Shown: positions 1-11,928, counted from the first letter of the stretch. The stretch is DNA of 64,000 bases from Isoetes taiwanensis (GCA_021234155.1 JAJEKV010000051.1:7290761-7354760), one strand, 5' to 3'. Notes: generated from the letters alone by a model not told the origin. Translations and numbers: made by a program.

Positions 1-44
1 TAGTGTGAACAAATGAATGTCGGTTAAGAAATTACATTTAAAAA

Positions 45-138
45 GCAAATTGTTTACACTCAGGTTTGGTAATGGGTCAAGCCTAGTGCAAGCAAATTGT
101 TTACACTCTCGTTTGGTAATGGGTCAAGCCTAGTGCAA
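45..138. repeat. 47-base tandem duplication
   Basis: Two almost identical 47-base units lie head to tail, starting at 45 and at 92. Each begins GCAAATTGTTTACACT and contains GGTTTGGTAATGGGTCAAGC or a one-or-two-base variant. The low divergence points to a recent local duplication. No gene is visible around it. Confidence 0.85.
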
Positions 139-499
139 TCACGGACACTTTTACGTTGTTACCCTAACAGAAGATGTAAAGATTGGTTTTTTCAACAACA
201 TCTTTTTTTTGCTACAGTTTGAATTGAGAAACTTCACCTTAAAATGCTCCCCATAGTAGTGGGTTTAGAACTGATACCAAGTTGGTAAAGAGAAATGTTC
301 GCGGCGGCCAAGGTCGCCGCGATAAATTTCTTGTAATACAAAAGTTTTGAAGCTAACATTATTGGTTTTGCATCGGTTATGCCTTGTTGTTCATGTTTAA
401 TAGATTTACTTGAGAAAACGTTATAAATTACAACTATAGGTAAGCCCAAAATATCCTCCGTGTGTGCAGTTGCTACTACATTAGCATTGTTTTGTTTGG

Positions 500-1190
500 A
501 TGGAAGTCTGTTGTCCACTGTTTCATACAATTAATGCAATAATCTCTGGAAATGTTGCTAGTAATGGGGCAAATGGAACCATATCAGGAGCAATGTCCTG
601 GGATGAAAGCAATGGTGCACTTATTTTGAATGGTGCAGGCGAGATCTCTTTTGGGACAAAACCATCTTTGAGTGGCAAAACTTCTTTCACTATTTCTGCA
701 TGGGTGAAAGTGCCTGCAAGTCCTATTGATGGGATACGACCCATTTCCCAACAAAGAGACGTCAATGCTTACAATGGAGAATTCATGCTCTATCTACGGG
801 ATGCCAACCCATTCTTCCTCGTCTTTGAAGATAGTGATTACCAGTTTAAATTTGCTGCACTTGTAGCTCAATGGAAAAATATCTTTTTGCATTAATGCAT
901 GCGTGAAGTTCCCTGAGAATGCTACTTCGGAAGCAATTATCATCCAACATCGGGGCCCTCGTGGTTTCAATGGTGAATATCGTCTCTGTTTGATTAAAGG
1001 CAAGCTTGTGCTTTGGATATATGGAGATGGTAAATACCCAATTTACCTTGTCATCACATGCAACAATAAACGACGACCAATAGCATTATATCATCATTGG
1101 GCGTGATGGTGGAGATGGCTTCATCTATGTTGATGGCACTCGTTCGATTTCTATAAATGGCACAATAGTAAGGAACCTAGACGAGAAAAT
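500..1190 (+). pseudogene. Degenerate laminin-G-like (concanavalin-like jelly-roll) domain protein
   Basis: The plus strand encodes repeated segments typical of LamG/concanavalin-like folds. The first, around 560-830, contains a strand with SFTISAWVKVP followed by a glycine-rich NGEFMLYLRD stretch. The second, around 875-1040, repeats the pattern (ISFCINACVKFP, then GFNGEYRLCLIKG). A third remnant near 1100-1190 reads IIGRDGGDGFIYVDG. The segments sit in different frames and are separated by stops, so the gene is broken and has no convincing start. LamG domains bind carbohydrates or act in adhesion and are common in bacterial, algal and large-DNA-virus proteins; plants rarely have this arrangement. 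The helicase remnant follows directly. The domain class is seen from sequence; foreign origin is inference. Confidence 0.55.
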
Positions 1191-1917
1191 CCCAGTATTT
1201 ATTGATTGGGTGTTGTACGTCACCTTCCTCAACGCCATAAGCGAGAGGCCACCGACCCAGACCGAGCTTGCTCAAACACTGGGACCCCACATCATCGACG
1301 GAGAGGAAGCGCTCTGCAAGATCGACCGAAACACCACGGTGTTGTGCACCCACCACGAGGACGTCCGAGATTACAACGCGATGGCCATGATCAAGATGTT
1401 CCCCAGCGAATGTGTCCACGAGATACGAGTACAAACCAACGCAACGCCAGAAGACGGGATGGGCAGCTGGACCGATGACCCAGCATTCCACCAGATACCT
1501 TACGTCGTTGTGGGTGCAGAGTCGTAATTGTCATCAACATCGACATCCCGGGAGAAATAGTCAACGGAACGACAGGAACAGTCGAGTATAGAAACCGACA
1601 AGCAAACAGGGGACACGAAAGGCATCACGGTCCACATCGACGACTTCCTCCACCACATGCACGTCAAGCGAACGTTGATCGAGTACAGGCACCAGGGGCC
1701 CAAGACCATCTTCAAGAAGACGTTCCCGCTCGCGCCGGCGTACGCCATGACGGGGCACACGAGCCAGAGCTCCACGATAGAAGGCAACGCAATCATGGTT
1801 GTGAAGAGGGCATTACTGTACATGATGCTCTCGCGAATCAAGGACAGGAAGCAACTGTCGATCGTGTCGACGATCACGACGGCAGACTTCCAACCGAACA
1901 AGACGCTGCTAATGTAG
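1191..1917 (+). pseudogene. Broken Pif1-type SF1B helicase, C-terminal part
   Basis: The stretch is clearly GC-richer than its flanks. Its conceptual translation shows the C-terminal signature of Pif1-family 5'-3' DNA helicases. A helix-rich segment ending in TTVLCTHHEDVRDYNAM (about 1337-1387) matches the region where Pif1 proteins read 'ILCPTNEDVDxxN'. An IPGEIVNGTTGTVE stretch (about 1545-1585) matches the NG.RG motif. FPLAPAYAMTGHTSQSSTI (about 1723-1780) corresponds to motif V, and LYMMLSRIKDRKQL (about 1816-1857) to motif VI. These pieces lie in two frames with stops between them, and the N-terminal Walker A/B half is absent, so this is a relic. Motif V reads GHTSQ where active enzymes normally have HKSQG. 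Possible sources are a large DNA virus, a mobile element or another transferred gene; the LamG remnants upstream favour a virus-like source but do not prove it. Confidence 0.65.
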
Positions 1918-3190
1918 CCGCTTCAAAACCTGTGGTAATCCCCACTTCGCCGTGCGAGGGGAAACGGTACATTTCCAAAATATTTCCCCTTTAAGTATGT
2001 TGAAGTAGTTGTTTGATGCCGAACACTGAGGCTTTTGAGTCCTATATAGCACTTTGGACTTCTTCCACTTGGACTTTTGACCACAATAGTCTAGTCTTTT
2101 TTTCCCGCCGCTTATTTTGACATGATTGTGTTGTGGGGTTTGCGGAGAAAACCTGATTTAACCATAAGGCTTTTGCCTTTAAATGCGATTCTTGTATACT
2201 TGGGAAGTGCATCGACTTATTGGACAATACTTGGAATATAGTTGACTTGGACCTGTGGTAATCCCCCCCACTTCACTGTACGGGAGGGGGAGGGGGAGGG
2301 GGAGGAGGTTGTCGCCGGACTTCGAAACACCACGGTCAAAATCCTGACTGCCTAGCCTTCTTCCCAACCCTGCAGTTCTGCTAGTTAATCATATTATTTA
2401 ATATTTTAATGAGCAAATCTCTATCAAATGCACTGCATCACTATGTCCCTGAAGTAAGAAAATACTATCTATCGAAGTCTCTTGAGGCATTCAATACGTA
2501 AGATCAAAGAAAGCTCAGAGGGACTAATAATGAAATGCATGAGACCTCAACCACATAGAACATGCTTTGAAATCAACGTCATAATTATTTTAATCATATC
2601 AACTAGAAGTAAACACCCATGTTTAAGCATATCCTAAATGTTAAACCCCCTTAGACAAGACACCCTACTAGCCATTGAAAAGCTCAACACGCAGTCTTCA
2701 AAATATTATTATGCATCTAGAAACCTTCAAACATTATGCGACTAGAAACCACCTGTTTTCCAATTTTCAAACTCTATCCTCTTCCTCTAAATATTATGCA
2801 ACTAAAACCTTCTGGTTTTCAATTTTCCAACTCTGTCCACTTCCCCTTCCTTGGACCAAAATGAAGGCAAAAACGGAGCTTGGGAAAGTAATAGATAGCA
2901 AGCCAATTTTAGACATCACACTATGCTTTGCAAGCTCCATTAAATACCATTTAAACAGACTACTCACTTGAGCTGCGACATTTATTTTTTAAGTTATGTT
3001 GGAGAGCAATCATAGTTTAGTTGGGAGCTTGAAAGTTGAAGACCTTGTTGCACCGACATTAAGTCACAGGGTTTGGATTACCATGTTTCTATTTTGCAAG
3101 TTCATCCACATACAATTCAATCAATCAGTATGCAATTTGGCACAGAAAGAGCTTGTTCAGATTTTAACATCTAATAAATAATTTTCGTAA
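1918..3190. other. Non-coding interval with a 35-base direct repeat
   Basis: No convincing gene is seen. A motif beginning CCTGTGGTAATCCCC and continuing through CACTTC and a G-rich end occurs at about 1929 and again at about 2250, in the same orientation and about 320 bases apart. A GGGAGG-type purine tract lies at 2282-2308. The rest is AT-rich, unannotatable sequence up to the 3' end of the SEC63 gene. Confidence 0.5.
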
Positions 3191-6100
3191 TCATTTTCCA
3201 TTCTGTTCCAGTCCATTTGCAATCTCCTCATTATCCCCTCCATTTTCGCTAGTTTTATCTTCCTCTTCATCTTCCTCATCACTGTACTCACTTTCTGTAT
3301 CCTCATAAGCTCCATCCAGCTCTTCATCCTCATCCTCTTCATGAATACCATCTTCCAGAAGTGGATTTTCATCAACTGGAATGCTGGGTTTTGCAACTAC
3401 ACGTGTTCTCTTCCCTACCTTTAGCTTTAAGTTATATTTCTTATCACATCCAATCCAAGTATCTGAGAGACAGAAAGCTGTGAGATTGTAAGTCCCTTCA
3501 GCGGGAGCTTGAAATTTCACCATCACCAATCTCGACCCTTCTTTTACCTTACGCACTGCCTCTTTGGTTGCTTCCCTTATTTTGCCATCACTAGCCCCAG
3601 TCCCCTCTAATGAATCCTGGACTGCTTTGGATGCAGCGGACAAGGCAGCAGCTTCGTCCACAAACGTCACCCTCTGGGATACCCATATATCATTGGCAGT
3701 AGCATCCGCCAAAAGAAGCCAAAATGCTTCATCTTTCGTGTAAGGATAATAAGGTGAATGGGGATGGACTGCAATTTGCCCATTATCACGTTTTAAAGTC
3801 ACCCATGCTTTAAGGGTCAGAATATCTCCCTCTTGTATACCCTCCTCTCCTTCAGTTTCGCATGACACTTCTAGCAGGATATTAGGCATGATATGCAATA
3901 CCTTCTCTACGTCAGCAGCTTCTTGTTCTGAAAATCCACCTATGCTTGTAAGAAGCTCCTTGCGTTCAGTGGAAGACATCTCTCTAAATTCTTGCATGGA
4001 GCGCACTTTCTGCAGAGATTTAGCAGGTATAGTTACAAAACAGGTATTTGGTATGCATGGCAAAGGCATATAAGAATATCTCATAAAAGAAAACGAACAA
4101 CGCAAAAAGATTGTCTCTCATTTTACAAACTTGAAACAATGTAAATCAAATTTAAGAACATCAAAACAGCAAAAGCAAGGCTGCCGAACGGAATTTGTTA
4201 TCCTGACTTACCTTGCGGAAAATCTTCTTGACCACTGGTTCTGTAAAATGGGGCAACTGAAGAAAAGGTGCAATTCCCTCAACAGAACCACCAGAACTTG
4301 ACCTTTCAGATGCCTTCCGCATGCTTAGGGGCACGGCCTATGGAAAGTTTTCACAACAAATGAGTCAATTGCATGAAATAATGAATCAATTGGCTTACTG
4401 GTCACATGCCTGAACAATGTTTTGAGAAAGCTCCATCACACCAAGAGCAGGCCGAAGCCATCCATGTCCATCTGGTGGGCGTGCAATAACTGCCATCTGA
4501 GTAAAGACACAAAAATTTAAAAAAATGGTAGTGGTTCCAATTTCATATGCTCAAGTTCATGCTCATTTGTTAAATTGCACCTTCATCAGTTCCTCAAGGA
4601 GACGTGGGGCAAGCTGAAGGACATGCTTAAAATCGGGCAGAATACCAGCTGGAACTGAAGCAGACTCTCTTGTTAAATGCGCCTGCAGCAGAAGTTCTGT
4701 CTGCATCCCAAGAACATAAAGGTTATAGATGCCATTCTTTTCCATGCTTTTCTTCACAATGATCAATTCCAATTCAAAGGCAAGAAGCTGTTTGTACCTT
4801 GACCAACGCTGGGTGCTGCTTCCAGAACTTTGCCTGCTCTTGTTTCAGATTCTTTGGGTCAAGATTTAATTCACTACGTACAACAACAAAAAGCTTTTGC
4901 AATGGTTCATCGTCACTTCGACGAACAGGCATTTCCACAAATTCTGCAGCCCTTATGAGTACATCCATCACCTTACTGCACAGAACAAAGTCAATTCGTA
5001 ATTAAAATGCACTCTACTAGAAGCGTAACTCCATATGGATCTCACACTAACCTTGGGGCCAAGGAAGGTTTCATCAAATAATAATAGCTTGATAATGTCT
5101 GATGCATCACATAATTTCCAGTGTACTTCGAGGATCTTGATAAATATACCACAGCAACAAGCAAGGGCAAGAGGATGCCAAGACCAACCAAACCAATGAG
5201 AAGAAAACCCCCTGTGGCACCTTGAATATTTAACAAAAACCATGGCAATGCTATGCCCATTTTAAGCTCCTGACAATGCATTTAAAATCAATAAGTATCT
5301 AAACAGCATAATCACAGAAACAGCACCATGAACTGGTGTTAAAACTTCTTCTTTGACTATTGCCATGTACCTTGTTTCTTAGTTTATAGTAAAAAACCAT
5401 TGGCACATCAAGGACCCCAGACGTCTTTCCTTAACTAACTATAATAGCTTCTTTAAAAATGCTTTCTATGTATTTTAAATGGACTATTCAAGGAACTCAA
5501 AATTTAAAGTCCTAAACCTCCATTCCTTATGAAGCCACCCAGTACAACAATATCGTAAGAGCTTGCTTTCTTAGAAACAATAATTGGCCACTATAGGAAA
5601 ACATGATGAAGCCAAAGAGATGAAGATTTGGTCTAGCTTGAAAATCATAACATCTGAAAGAATCACAATTATACTGATATCTGTCACCACTACACTCTTT
5701 CCAAGAAGATAATTCATAGTGAAAAGAGTAAAAAGTGGCATGAAGAAGATTTGTATTGATCCATGTAATCTGGAGAAAACTCTTCTACCTGTTCCTAGAT
5801 AATTGCCGTCTATTCATGATAGATATTGTTTCTATTTTAAAACAAAAATGCATTGTTCCGCAACTTTCTCTAATATGCTATTCCCAAAATTGTGATGGCG
5901 GCCATTCCAGGCTGGTATCTTCAATGAATAGTCATTAATAAGCAATCCTCTAATAGTTTTAAGACTTGACATTCTAGTAAGGGCGGTGTGTAGTATCTTG
6001 TCATCTGAAGTCCCCTTGCAATAACAAATGCAATGCCAATATATACAACAAGCAGCTAGAAATACCTGTCTGCCATCAGGGTGGCCATATTTAGCAAAGT

Positions 6101-6882
6101 TTTCTCTGCCAACAGGATCAGTCAAAGCTTGATATGCTTTTGAAATGTAGTCCACAAAATACTTGGTAGCCTCTGCATGCCAATACTATCATGACAGCGT
6201 TCATAGAAAATAACGGAGAAACTACTTGCATACTTTTGATACTTACCAGGATCTGGATTTTTATCAGGATGATAAAGAATAGACAGTTTTCTGTAGGCCT
6301 TTTTAATGTCTGCATCTGAGGCATTCAAGTCTAGACCAAGAATTGAAAATGGTTCAAATGGTTGGCTCTGCAACACCATAGATAAAAAAAGAAATTTGAA
6401 ATAGACACCTCCTCAATATACTTGCATGTTGATGTCTATACTTCAAATGGTTCATTGGGAGCTAATTCATATAAATGGTAATAATACCTAAAACTCAACT
6501 ATGCAAGCACTAACAAAATAAGTTACCTCCTGATTGCTCAGCTTAATATAGTAAACGAGAAATGCCATGATGATCCACATTAGCACTAACGTGATATTGC
6601 TGCAGGTCGAAAACTTCCCTATCTGTTGCAATAGATGCGTAAGAAATGGAGACTGGCACAGAGATACTTTGGTGACAAAAATGCAATATGCCATACCCTC
6701 TTGAACAACGTCATCCGATACTTTGGAGACCGCATACATGACGAACACTGGCAATGGGAGCTTTTACTTTTTCTTTGGACAGCCTTCGTCAAGTGATAAA
6801 TTGTCCATGGCACCACGAAAAGACCCATGACGGACAGTATGAAGATAGGGAACAGCGAGCTCATTTCCTCAGAGGCTGCCAT
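3191..6882 (-). CDS. SEC63 (ERDJ2-like): SEC63/ERDJ2-type J-domain protein of the ER translocon
   Basis: Ten exons on the minus strand: 6697-6882, 6527-6622, 6247-6367, 6066-6172, 5052-5269, 4798-4975, 4581-4700, 4410-4496, 4212-4337 and 3191-4009. Reading frames join cleanly at every junction and give 685 residues, the usual length of plant ERDJ2. Order of features: ER membrane helix (about 9-30), a CQC/C motif, second helix (about 72-90), a J domain with HPD at 127-129 inside YHPDKNPDP, third helix (about 190-213), the Sec63/Brl domain ([42 protein letters not shown]), and a strongly acidic tail. Sec63 recruits lumenal BiP to the Sec61 channel for post-translational import; the acidic tail contacts Sec62 in the family. 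Eight introns are GT-AG. The intron between 4409 and 4338 has a GC donor (CAG then GCATGT). The ATG at 6882 starts the conserved MAASEE N-terminus. The gene appears intact and functional. Confidence 0.96.
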
Positions 6883-7640
6883 GTTTGGCTTCCAAGTTTG
6901 CTCCTAGGTTAAGTTTTCCAGAAACTCCAAAACACCACCTAATTTCAATAAAACCACTAACATAAGCAACTGCTTGATCCTGCAAGACTGTCTCCCTTTA
7001 AAACCTCTATCACCGATCTGCCTTGGCAAAACCAGATCTAGCAGCCTTGACAAAAACAACCCAAATTCCGATATGCGAGCTAGAGCTGAATACATACCTT
7101 GATCGTGTGCCGAAAGCGAAACCAGATTTAATGGAGAAACAAATTTTGTGCAGATCTAAATGGGCAACTGGGAGATGTCCACGCTACAGGGGCAGCGGCC
7201 AGAACTGAACATGGCGGTATGGGGCGGGATGGATGAATTGATCCGGCGTAGTAGATGATTTTGAGGGGGCCTAAGGCACTCGATATCATCCACGGCTCAG
7301 ACAAAGCCACTTAGGTCGAGATGATGACATGGCCATTGTTGCTTGACCTTTAATAAAAACCTACGTGTTCAATTTCAACCTATTGGTCATTGATCATCAA
7401 GCCATTTTATTCATGTTCATGCTACCATTTTTGGACTTGACGGGTTTCTTATTCCATTAATTCTTCTATATCTTAAGCTCTATCTATTTGTCTTGTGTAG
7501 ATAGGTTTCCATCTATTTGTCTATTTGTCTTGTGTAGATAGGTTTCCATCTATTTGTCTATTTAATCTTCAAACTCTGTCTATCGTTTGGGGCGTTTGCC
7601 CAGTGCTCATCCCTCCCTCCCTCCCTCCCACATGTTTGGG
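6883..7640. other. SEC63 upstream region and non-coding sequence
   Basis: This should contain the minus-strand SEC63 promoter and 5' leader; no clear TATA box was located. An almost perfect short duplication of TAGATAGGTTTCCATC lies at about 7497-7550. A CTCC tract follows at about 7608-7630. No gene was recognised. Confidence 0.4.
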
Positions 7641-7690
7641 AATTTTTTATCTCTCCCCATATACGGCGAGAGATAATTTTTGTATGTATA

Positions 7691-7714
7691 GCTCCTCTCG
7701 AGCTCGAGAGGAGC
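7691..7714. repeat. 24-base perfect palindrome
   Basis: The 12-base arm GCTCCTCTCGAG is followed immediately by its exact reverse complement with no spacer. It lies about 185 bases upstream of the small ORF at 7898. The related region upstream of the second paralogue (about 13545-13590) has only an imperfect counterpart. Confidence 0.9.
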
Positions 7715-7897
7715 TTGTCTCTCGGGCCTTAACAGCGACCGTTTTGCTGAAGAACCAGAAACAGAGAGTGCCAAAATCTTTTGGCCTGATGGAATTCAAT
7801 GTCTGTTGGCGCGAAGCAATCTTTGAACCATCAATTGGCTTTCTTTCTTTCATTTTCCCAAATCTCTGCTACAATCCGGCTTCAAGAAGATTTTGGT

Positions 7898-8071
7898 ATG
7901 GATCCGGTGATTTTGGGGATGATTGCCATGGTCTTGCGCACTATTATGCTCGGCATTGTATTGCAGCAGTTTTGCCTAAACCTCATAGCTTCAGATGACA
8001 ATGCGGAGCTCTTGGACTTAGCTATGGAGAACGAATTCATAAAAATTCCTTCTCACGCCTTGGAGGAATAA
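7898..8071 (+). CDS. Small hydrophobic-start ORF, paralogue 1 (57 aa)
   Basis: A 57-residue ORF begins MDPVILGMIAMVLRTIMLG and continues with a hydrophobic helix of about 30 residues, then an acidic C-terminus ending in HALEE. The same N-terminus recurs at 13808. The upstream sequences of the two copies are also alike: CATATACG, the TCTCTCG/TTAACAGC blocks and CCGG-rich stretches occur in the same order. Conservation of both ORF start and leader argues that the ATG at 7898 is real. The family is not recognised; a single membrane segment is plausible. The two copies flank a pair of LINE remnants and may be parts of a larger duplicated or mobile unit. Confidence 0.5.
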   Translation: MDPVILGMIAMVLRTIMLGIVLQQFCLNLIASDDNAELLDLAMENEFIKIPSHALEE

Positions 8072-8498
8072 AGGCCTTCGACTGATCTGAAGCCCTTGTC
8101 ATACTATCAAGTCTAGGATCTAGAAGACAGTCAATAATGAAGATAATCAAATTTCTGCCATGAAATCCCCATTCCATTTGCCGGAATAAGAAATTGAATT
8201 ATGCGAAAATGCAGAAATCTGAAGCAATAATGCTTACCTCGTTCTCAATCGGCCTTGATCCGGTCGGAATTGTGCCAAGAAGATCAGCAACACTACCAGA
8301 ATACAGGAGAATTGCGGGAAGGCTAAAATAGGAGGCGAAAAACATCCTGGCTTAAGCTTAACTGGCGTAACCCGATGGGAAACGGCCTATCCGCTAGTTA
8401 GGCCAAAAAATGCCTCTCGGGCAATAAAAGGTGAGCGTGGATTTTTCCCACTCTCACCTCCCTCTCGCACCTCTCACTATCTCTCATCATACTATCAT
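8072..8498. other. Non-coding leader to LINE copy A
   Basis: No gene is seen. Near 8420-8500 pyrimidine-rich CTCTCAC repeats pass into a (CTCC)n tract at about 8505-8536 that merges into the first LINE ORF. Confidence 0.4.
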
Positions 8499-9227
8499 GT
8501 GGGAGCTCCCTCCCTCCCTCCCTCCCTCCCTCCCTCTCTCTGGATACAAGATGTTCTTAAATTGTTGCCTCAGAGGGAAAAACTTATGCTAGGAGATTTT
8601 AATGTGCGTATTGGGAACAGGCAAGCAGCAATTGCCAGCACAGATGGGGAGCCGATATGGCTGGAAATGATTGATGCTAAGGAGCTAATGCAATGTGGAT
8701 GGAATAGAATTTCTGCAGATAAATTAACATGTCCTACTCCTCATGGTAATCATCTTTTAAGTATGTGCACAGGATTAGATATGGTAGTATACAATGGTAT
8801 GAGTAAGTATCCAAACTCAAGGAAGTCCACATGTAGAGGTGCTAGTGTGGTCGATCTAGTGGTAGCACAGCCTCAGCTTATGGAACAGATTGTAAGCTTT
8901 GGGATTAGTGATGAGAGAATTGAATCTGATCATGTGCCTACTTTCCTTTCATTACGAGTTAGCAAATACGAGATTGTTAAGGAAGCTGCTAATAAGTGTC
9001 CAAGAATTGTTAAGCATTTCCTTAAGGCTGATAAGTATGAGCCTTTGTGTGAATTGAAAGCATCAAAAATGGTCTGGCCTGATAAGGCAGAGGATATTAG
9101 TGCATTGTTTAGTACTCTGGTACTAGAAGCTGCTAAAAAATGTTATGTATCTCAAAGAAAGCTGAAAGGTCTGGCGTGTAACAGTTGGTTTGATGGGGAG
9201 TGTAAACTAAAGCGATTAGGAGTTTAA
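8499..9227 (+). pseudogene. LINE copy A endonuclease domain
   Basis: This continuous 242-residue frame carries the exonuclease-endonuclease-phosphatase fold of non-LTR elements: LMLGDFNVRIGN near residue 30, DLVVAQP, and SDHVPTFLSL around residue 145. The first residues are translated CTCC microsatellite, so the true start lies elsewhere or is lost. It would nick target DNA to prime reverse transcription. The frame ends before the RT, which continues in another frame. Confidence 0.75.
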
Positions 9228-10774
9228 AGCAGCTAAGGGAGATGAAAGGTAAAAATGGTGAAATCAAAGAAGAAGAAGTTTTTGTATAAAAGGCACTTGC
9301 AAATGATGGATGAGCTGCTTAAGGAACCCAAGAAGTTTTGGAATAAAATCAAACTGAAATTAGAACACTCCGTTGTGTTGGGGAAGAAAGAATTACTAGA
9401 GTACATTTCTAGTTTGTACCATATCCCAGGAATAAAAGACAATACGCCAGTGCAGTAAATAACTGATGGAGAATGGGAATTCACGCTAGAGGATATACAG
9501 GGAGGTTTACAAGCATTGGCAAATGGAAAAGCTGCAGACACAATTGGGTTAGTAGCAGAGATGTTTAAATGGGCAGGTCCGAAAATACATGAGGCTCTTT
9601 GGAAATTAATGAATGCAGTTTTGAGGGAGGGTTTTTCACACAGTTGGCAGGTGAAGAGGGTTATTCTCCTGCACAAAACAGGTGATGAAAAAGATCCAAA
9701 CAATTATAGAATGATAATGATTAGCAATCTTTATGCCAAACTTTTTGTTAACCATGGTAAACAGAAAAATTAGTGGGTGGACCGAAATGCCAGGGCAATA
9801 GGGCAAGCAGGGTTCAGGCCTAAGAAGTCAACAACGGATCACTTGCAATGATAGACTCAGTTAAGGAACTCGAAAACCGTTGTATGCACTTTTTCTAGAT
9901 TTTACAAAAGCATTTGACACAGTGCATAGGGGCAATTTATGGGAGCGGATGGAGATGCTTGGGATACGGTGAAATTGGGAAAGGTTGTAAACTGCGATAT
10001 GAAAGAGTCTTGGTCTAGCTATTATTTCCCTACTCTAGAGCAGGTTCAGATGAGGTGAGAAGTAACATGGGAGTTAAACAGGGGTGTCCTGTATCCTCTT
10101 CTTTGTTTGAATTGTTCATAGACCAGCTAGAAGAATGGATGGTAAAATCTGGAGGAGATGGTACGGTTCTGGGTTGTCATGTGCTGAGTTCGTGATTATA
10201 TGCGAACGATGTAGTTATCCTATCCAGGTCGGTGGCAGGCATGCAGAAATACTTAGATGCGTTGTCTTCTTTTTATGATAATAAAGGCATGAAGGTGAAC
10301 TTGGCTTAAACTAAATTAATTTGGGGCACTTAAAGTTGGGCATCTTAATTTTCTGTATAGACGCGAACAGGTGGACATAGTGGATTCCTATAAACATTTG
10401 GGAATTCAAGTGGATAAAACTCCAAGCTAGAATCAAGCAGTAGACCAAAGAGTAAACGGTGGGCTAAAGGCCTTATACAACATGTAACACAGGAGTGCAA
10501 ATGCTGACATCTGGAATTTTGAGTTAAAGAAAATGTTATATAAAGTGCTTGTACAAATTATCATACTATATGGGTGCGAGATGTGGGCACCTGGATTAGC
10601 AGAAGAAACTTGGAAAAGAGTAGAGCAAGTTCAGAAAAAAAAATCTTCAGAACTGAATTAGGAGTTAAAGCACAAACTCTTTATGATATGTTGTTGGCAG
10701 AGTGTGGCATGGTGCCACTTGAAGCAGGGGCCTTGTGCAAAACCCTTGAATATGTTTGCAAAGTGTAAACGGAT

Positions 10775-11437
10775 ATGCATGAAAAATGCTTGCTTAAAAT
10801 TGCCATGGATCCCACGAGACACAAATGGTATGCGGATGTACAGGCTTGGATGAGAAAATGGGGATTGGATTGTAATGATCTATATATTCAACATGAAGAT
10901 ATTAGGGCTTCGGTACAGGAACATGTGATTGAGAGATTGTGGCATGTCCCTGAAGTGAAGAAAACATATTATAAGATGTTCATTAACCCTCATCTTCGGC
11001 AACCAAGGTATTTAAGTGAAGGGGTGTCAGTCAAATGTAGACATGCAATTAGCAGACTAAGGCTCAGTTCGCACAAATTGGGAGTGGAGGTGGGTAGATG
11101 GAACAACATACCCCACGAGCTTAGGAGATGTAAGTTGTGTGACATGGGAGAGATTGAAGATGAGGCCCATGTTCTCCTGCATTGTCCACAGTATGCAATT
11201 CTTCATCGTAGACATCAGATTAACTGTAGTGACTTGGTTATCTCTTTTGGTCGCCCAGGAAACATAATAGGTAACTTTATAATTGAAATGATGGAACATA
11301 GGAAAAGTGTGTTAAAGGATATTGATGGTAAAGAGAAAGGGGAAGATGAGTGGGAGGGATCTGATGCATTTCTCTCTAAGGATGCGTTAGAAGATATTTT
11401 TTATAATGTTGAACGTGCAGTTTTGAACGTCTCATAG
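10775..11437 (+). pseudogene. LINE copy A C-terminal zinc-finger-like domain
   Basis: A 220-residue frame follows the RT. It contains SSHKLGVEVGRWNNIPHEL followed by a C-x2-C...H-x4-C pattern (CKLC ... AHVLLHC), which in LINE ORF2 proteins binds nucleic acid. The same block, diverged, is found at 12933-13403 in copy B, confirming it as part of the element and not a host gene. Confidence 0.75.
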
Positions 11438-11494
11438 AACTAGTGGTCTGCACATATTAATATATATTTCATTTCATTTCATTTCATTTCTCCC

Positions 11495-11689
11495 TCTCCC
11501 TCTCCCTCTCCCCCCAACACACACACACACACACACACACAAAAAAAAAATACATATGTGAGGAAAGGCTGTAGGCCCGGTAGGGCTGGTGTGCTAAAAA
11601 AAATACATATGTAGATGTTTCGTTCTATAGACCTGATAGATCTCTACAGGACGTATTATGCTCCTCCTCCTCCTCCTCCTCCTCCTCCT

Positions 11690-11725
<36 letters not shown>
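11495..11725. repeat. Clustered microsatellites
   Basis: Consecutive simple repeats: CTCCCT runs at about 11492-11512, (AC)n at about 11517-11541, an A-run, then (CTC)n at about 11661-11693 passing into (CT)n to about 11726. They link LINE copy A to the SINE-like sequence. Confidence 0.9.
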
Positions 11726-11726
<1 letters not shown>

Positions 11727-11727
<1 letters not shown>

Positions 11728-11928
11728 GTCTAGTGGTAACACACTAGGTCTAGCAACTATAGGTCTCGAGTTCGAGACTGCCCAGAATCGCACTATGAAC
11801 TGTTGGGTGTCAAAACCCACAGACGCAATGTAAAGTGGTTGGGGGCAGGGCCCAACCAAGCAATGTAGTATGGTGTGTGGTCACATGTCCAGTTGGATGC
11901 TGCCTAGTGGCGTGACGTTAAAATACTA

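Larger units (their letters stand above)
8499..11490 (+). mobile_element. Non-LTR retrotransposon (LINE), copy A, degenerate
   Basis: A nearly full set of domains is present but interrupted. An AP-type endonuclease occupies 8499-9227 (catalytic-core motif LGDFNVRIGN and, toward its end, SDHVP). Reverse transcriptase follows in pieces from about 9480 to 10560: NGKAADTIGL, FTKAFDTVH, MGVKQGCPVSSSLF, and the catalytic box read as YAND instead of YADD. A C-terminal domain at 10775-11437 contains a zinc-knuckle-like CKLCDMGEIEDEAHVLLHC. Several stops and frameshifts show it is dead. The copy ends just after the stop with GTCTCATAGA and a run of ATTTC repeats (about 11462-11490), a microsatellite-type 3' tail instead of poly(A). 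Target-primed reverse transcription is the known mechanism for such elements. The clade is not assigned. Confidence 0.85.
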
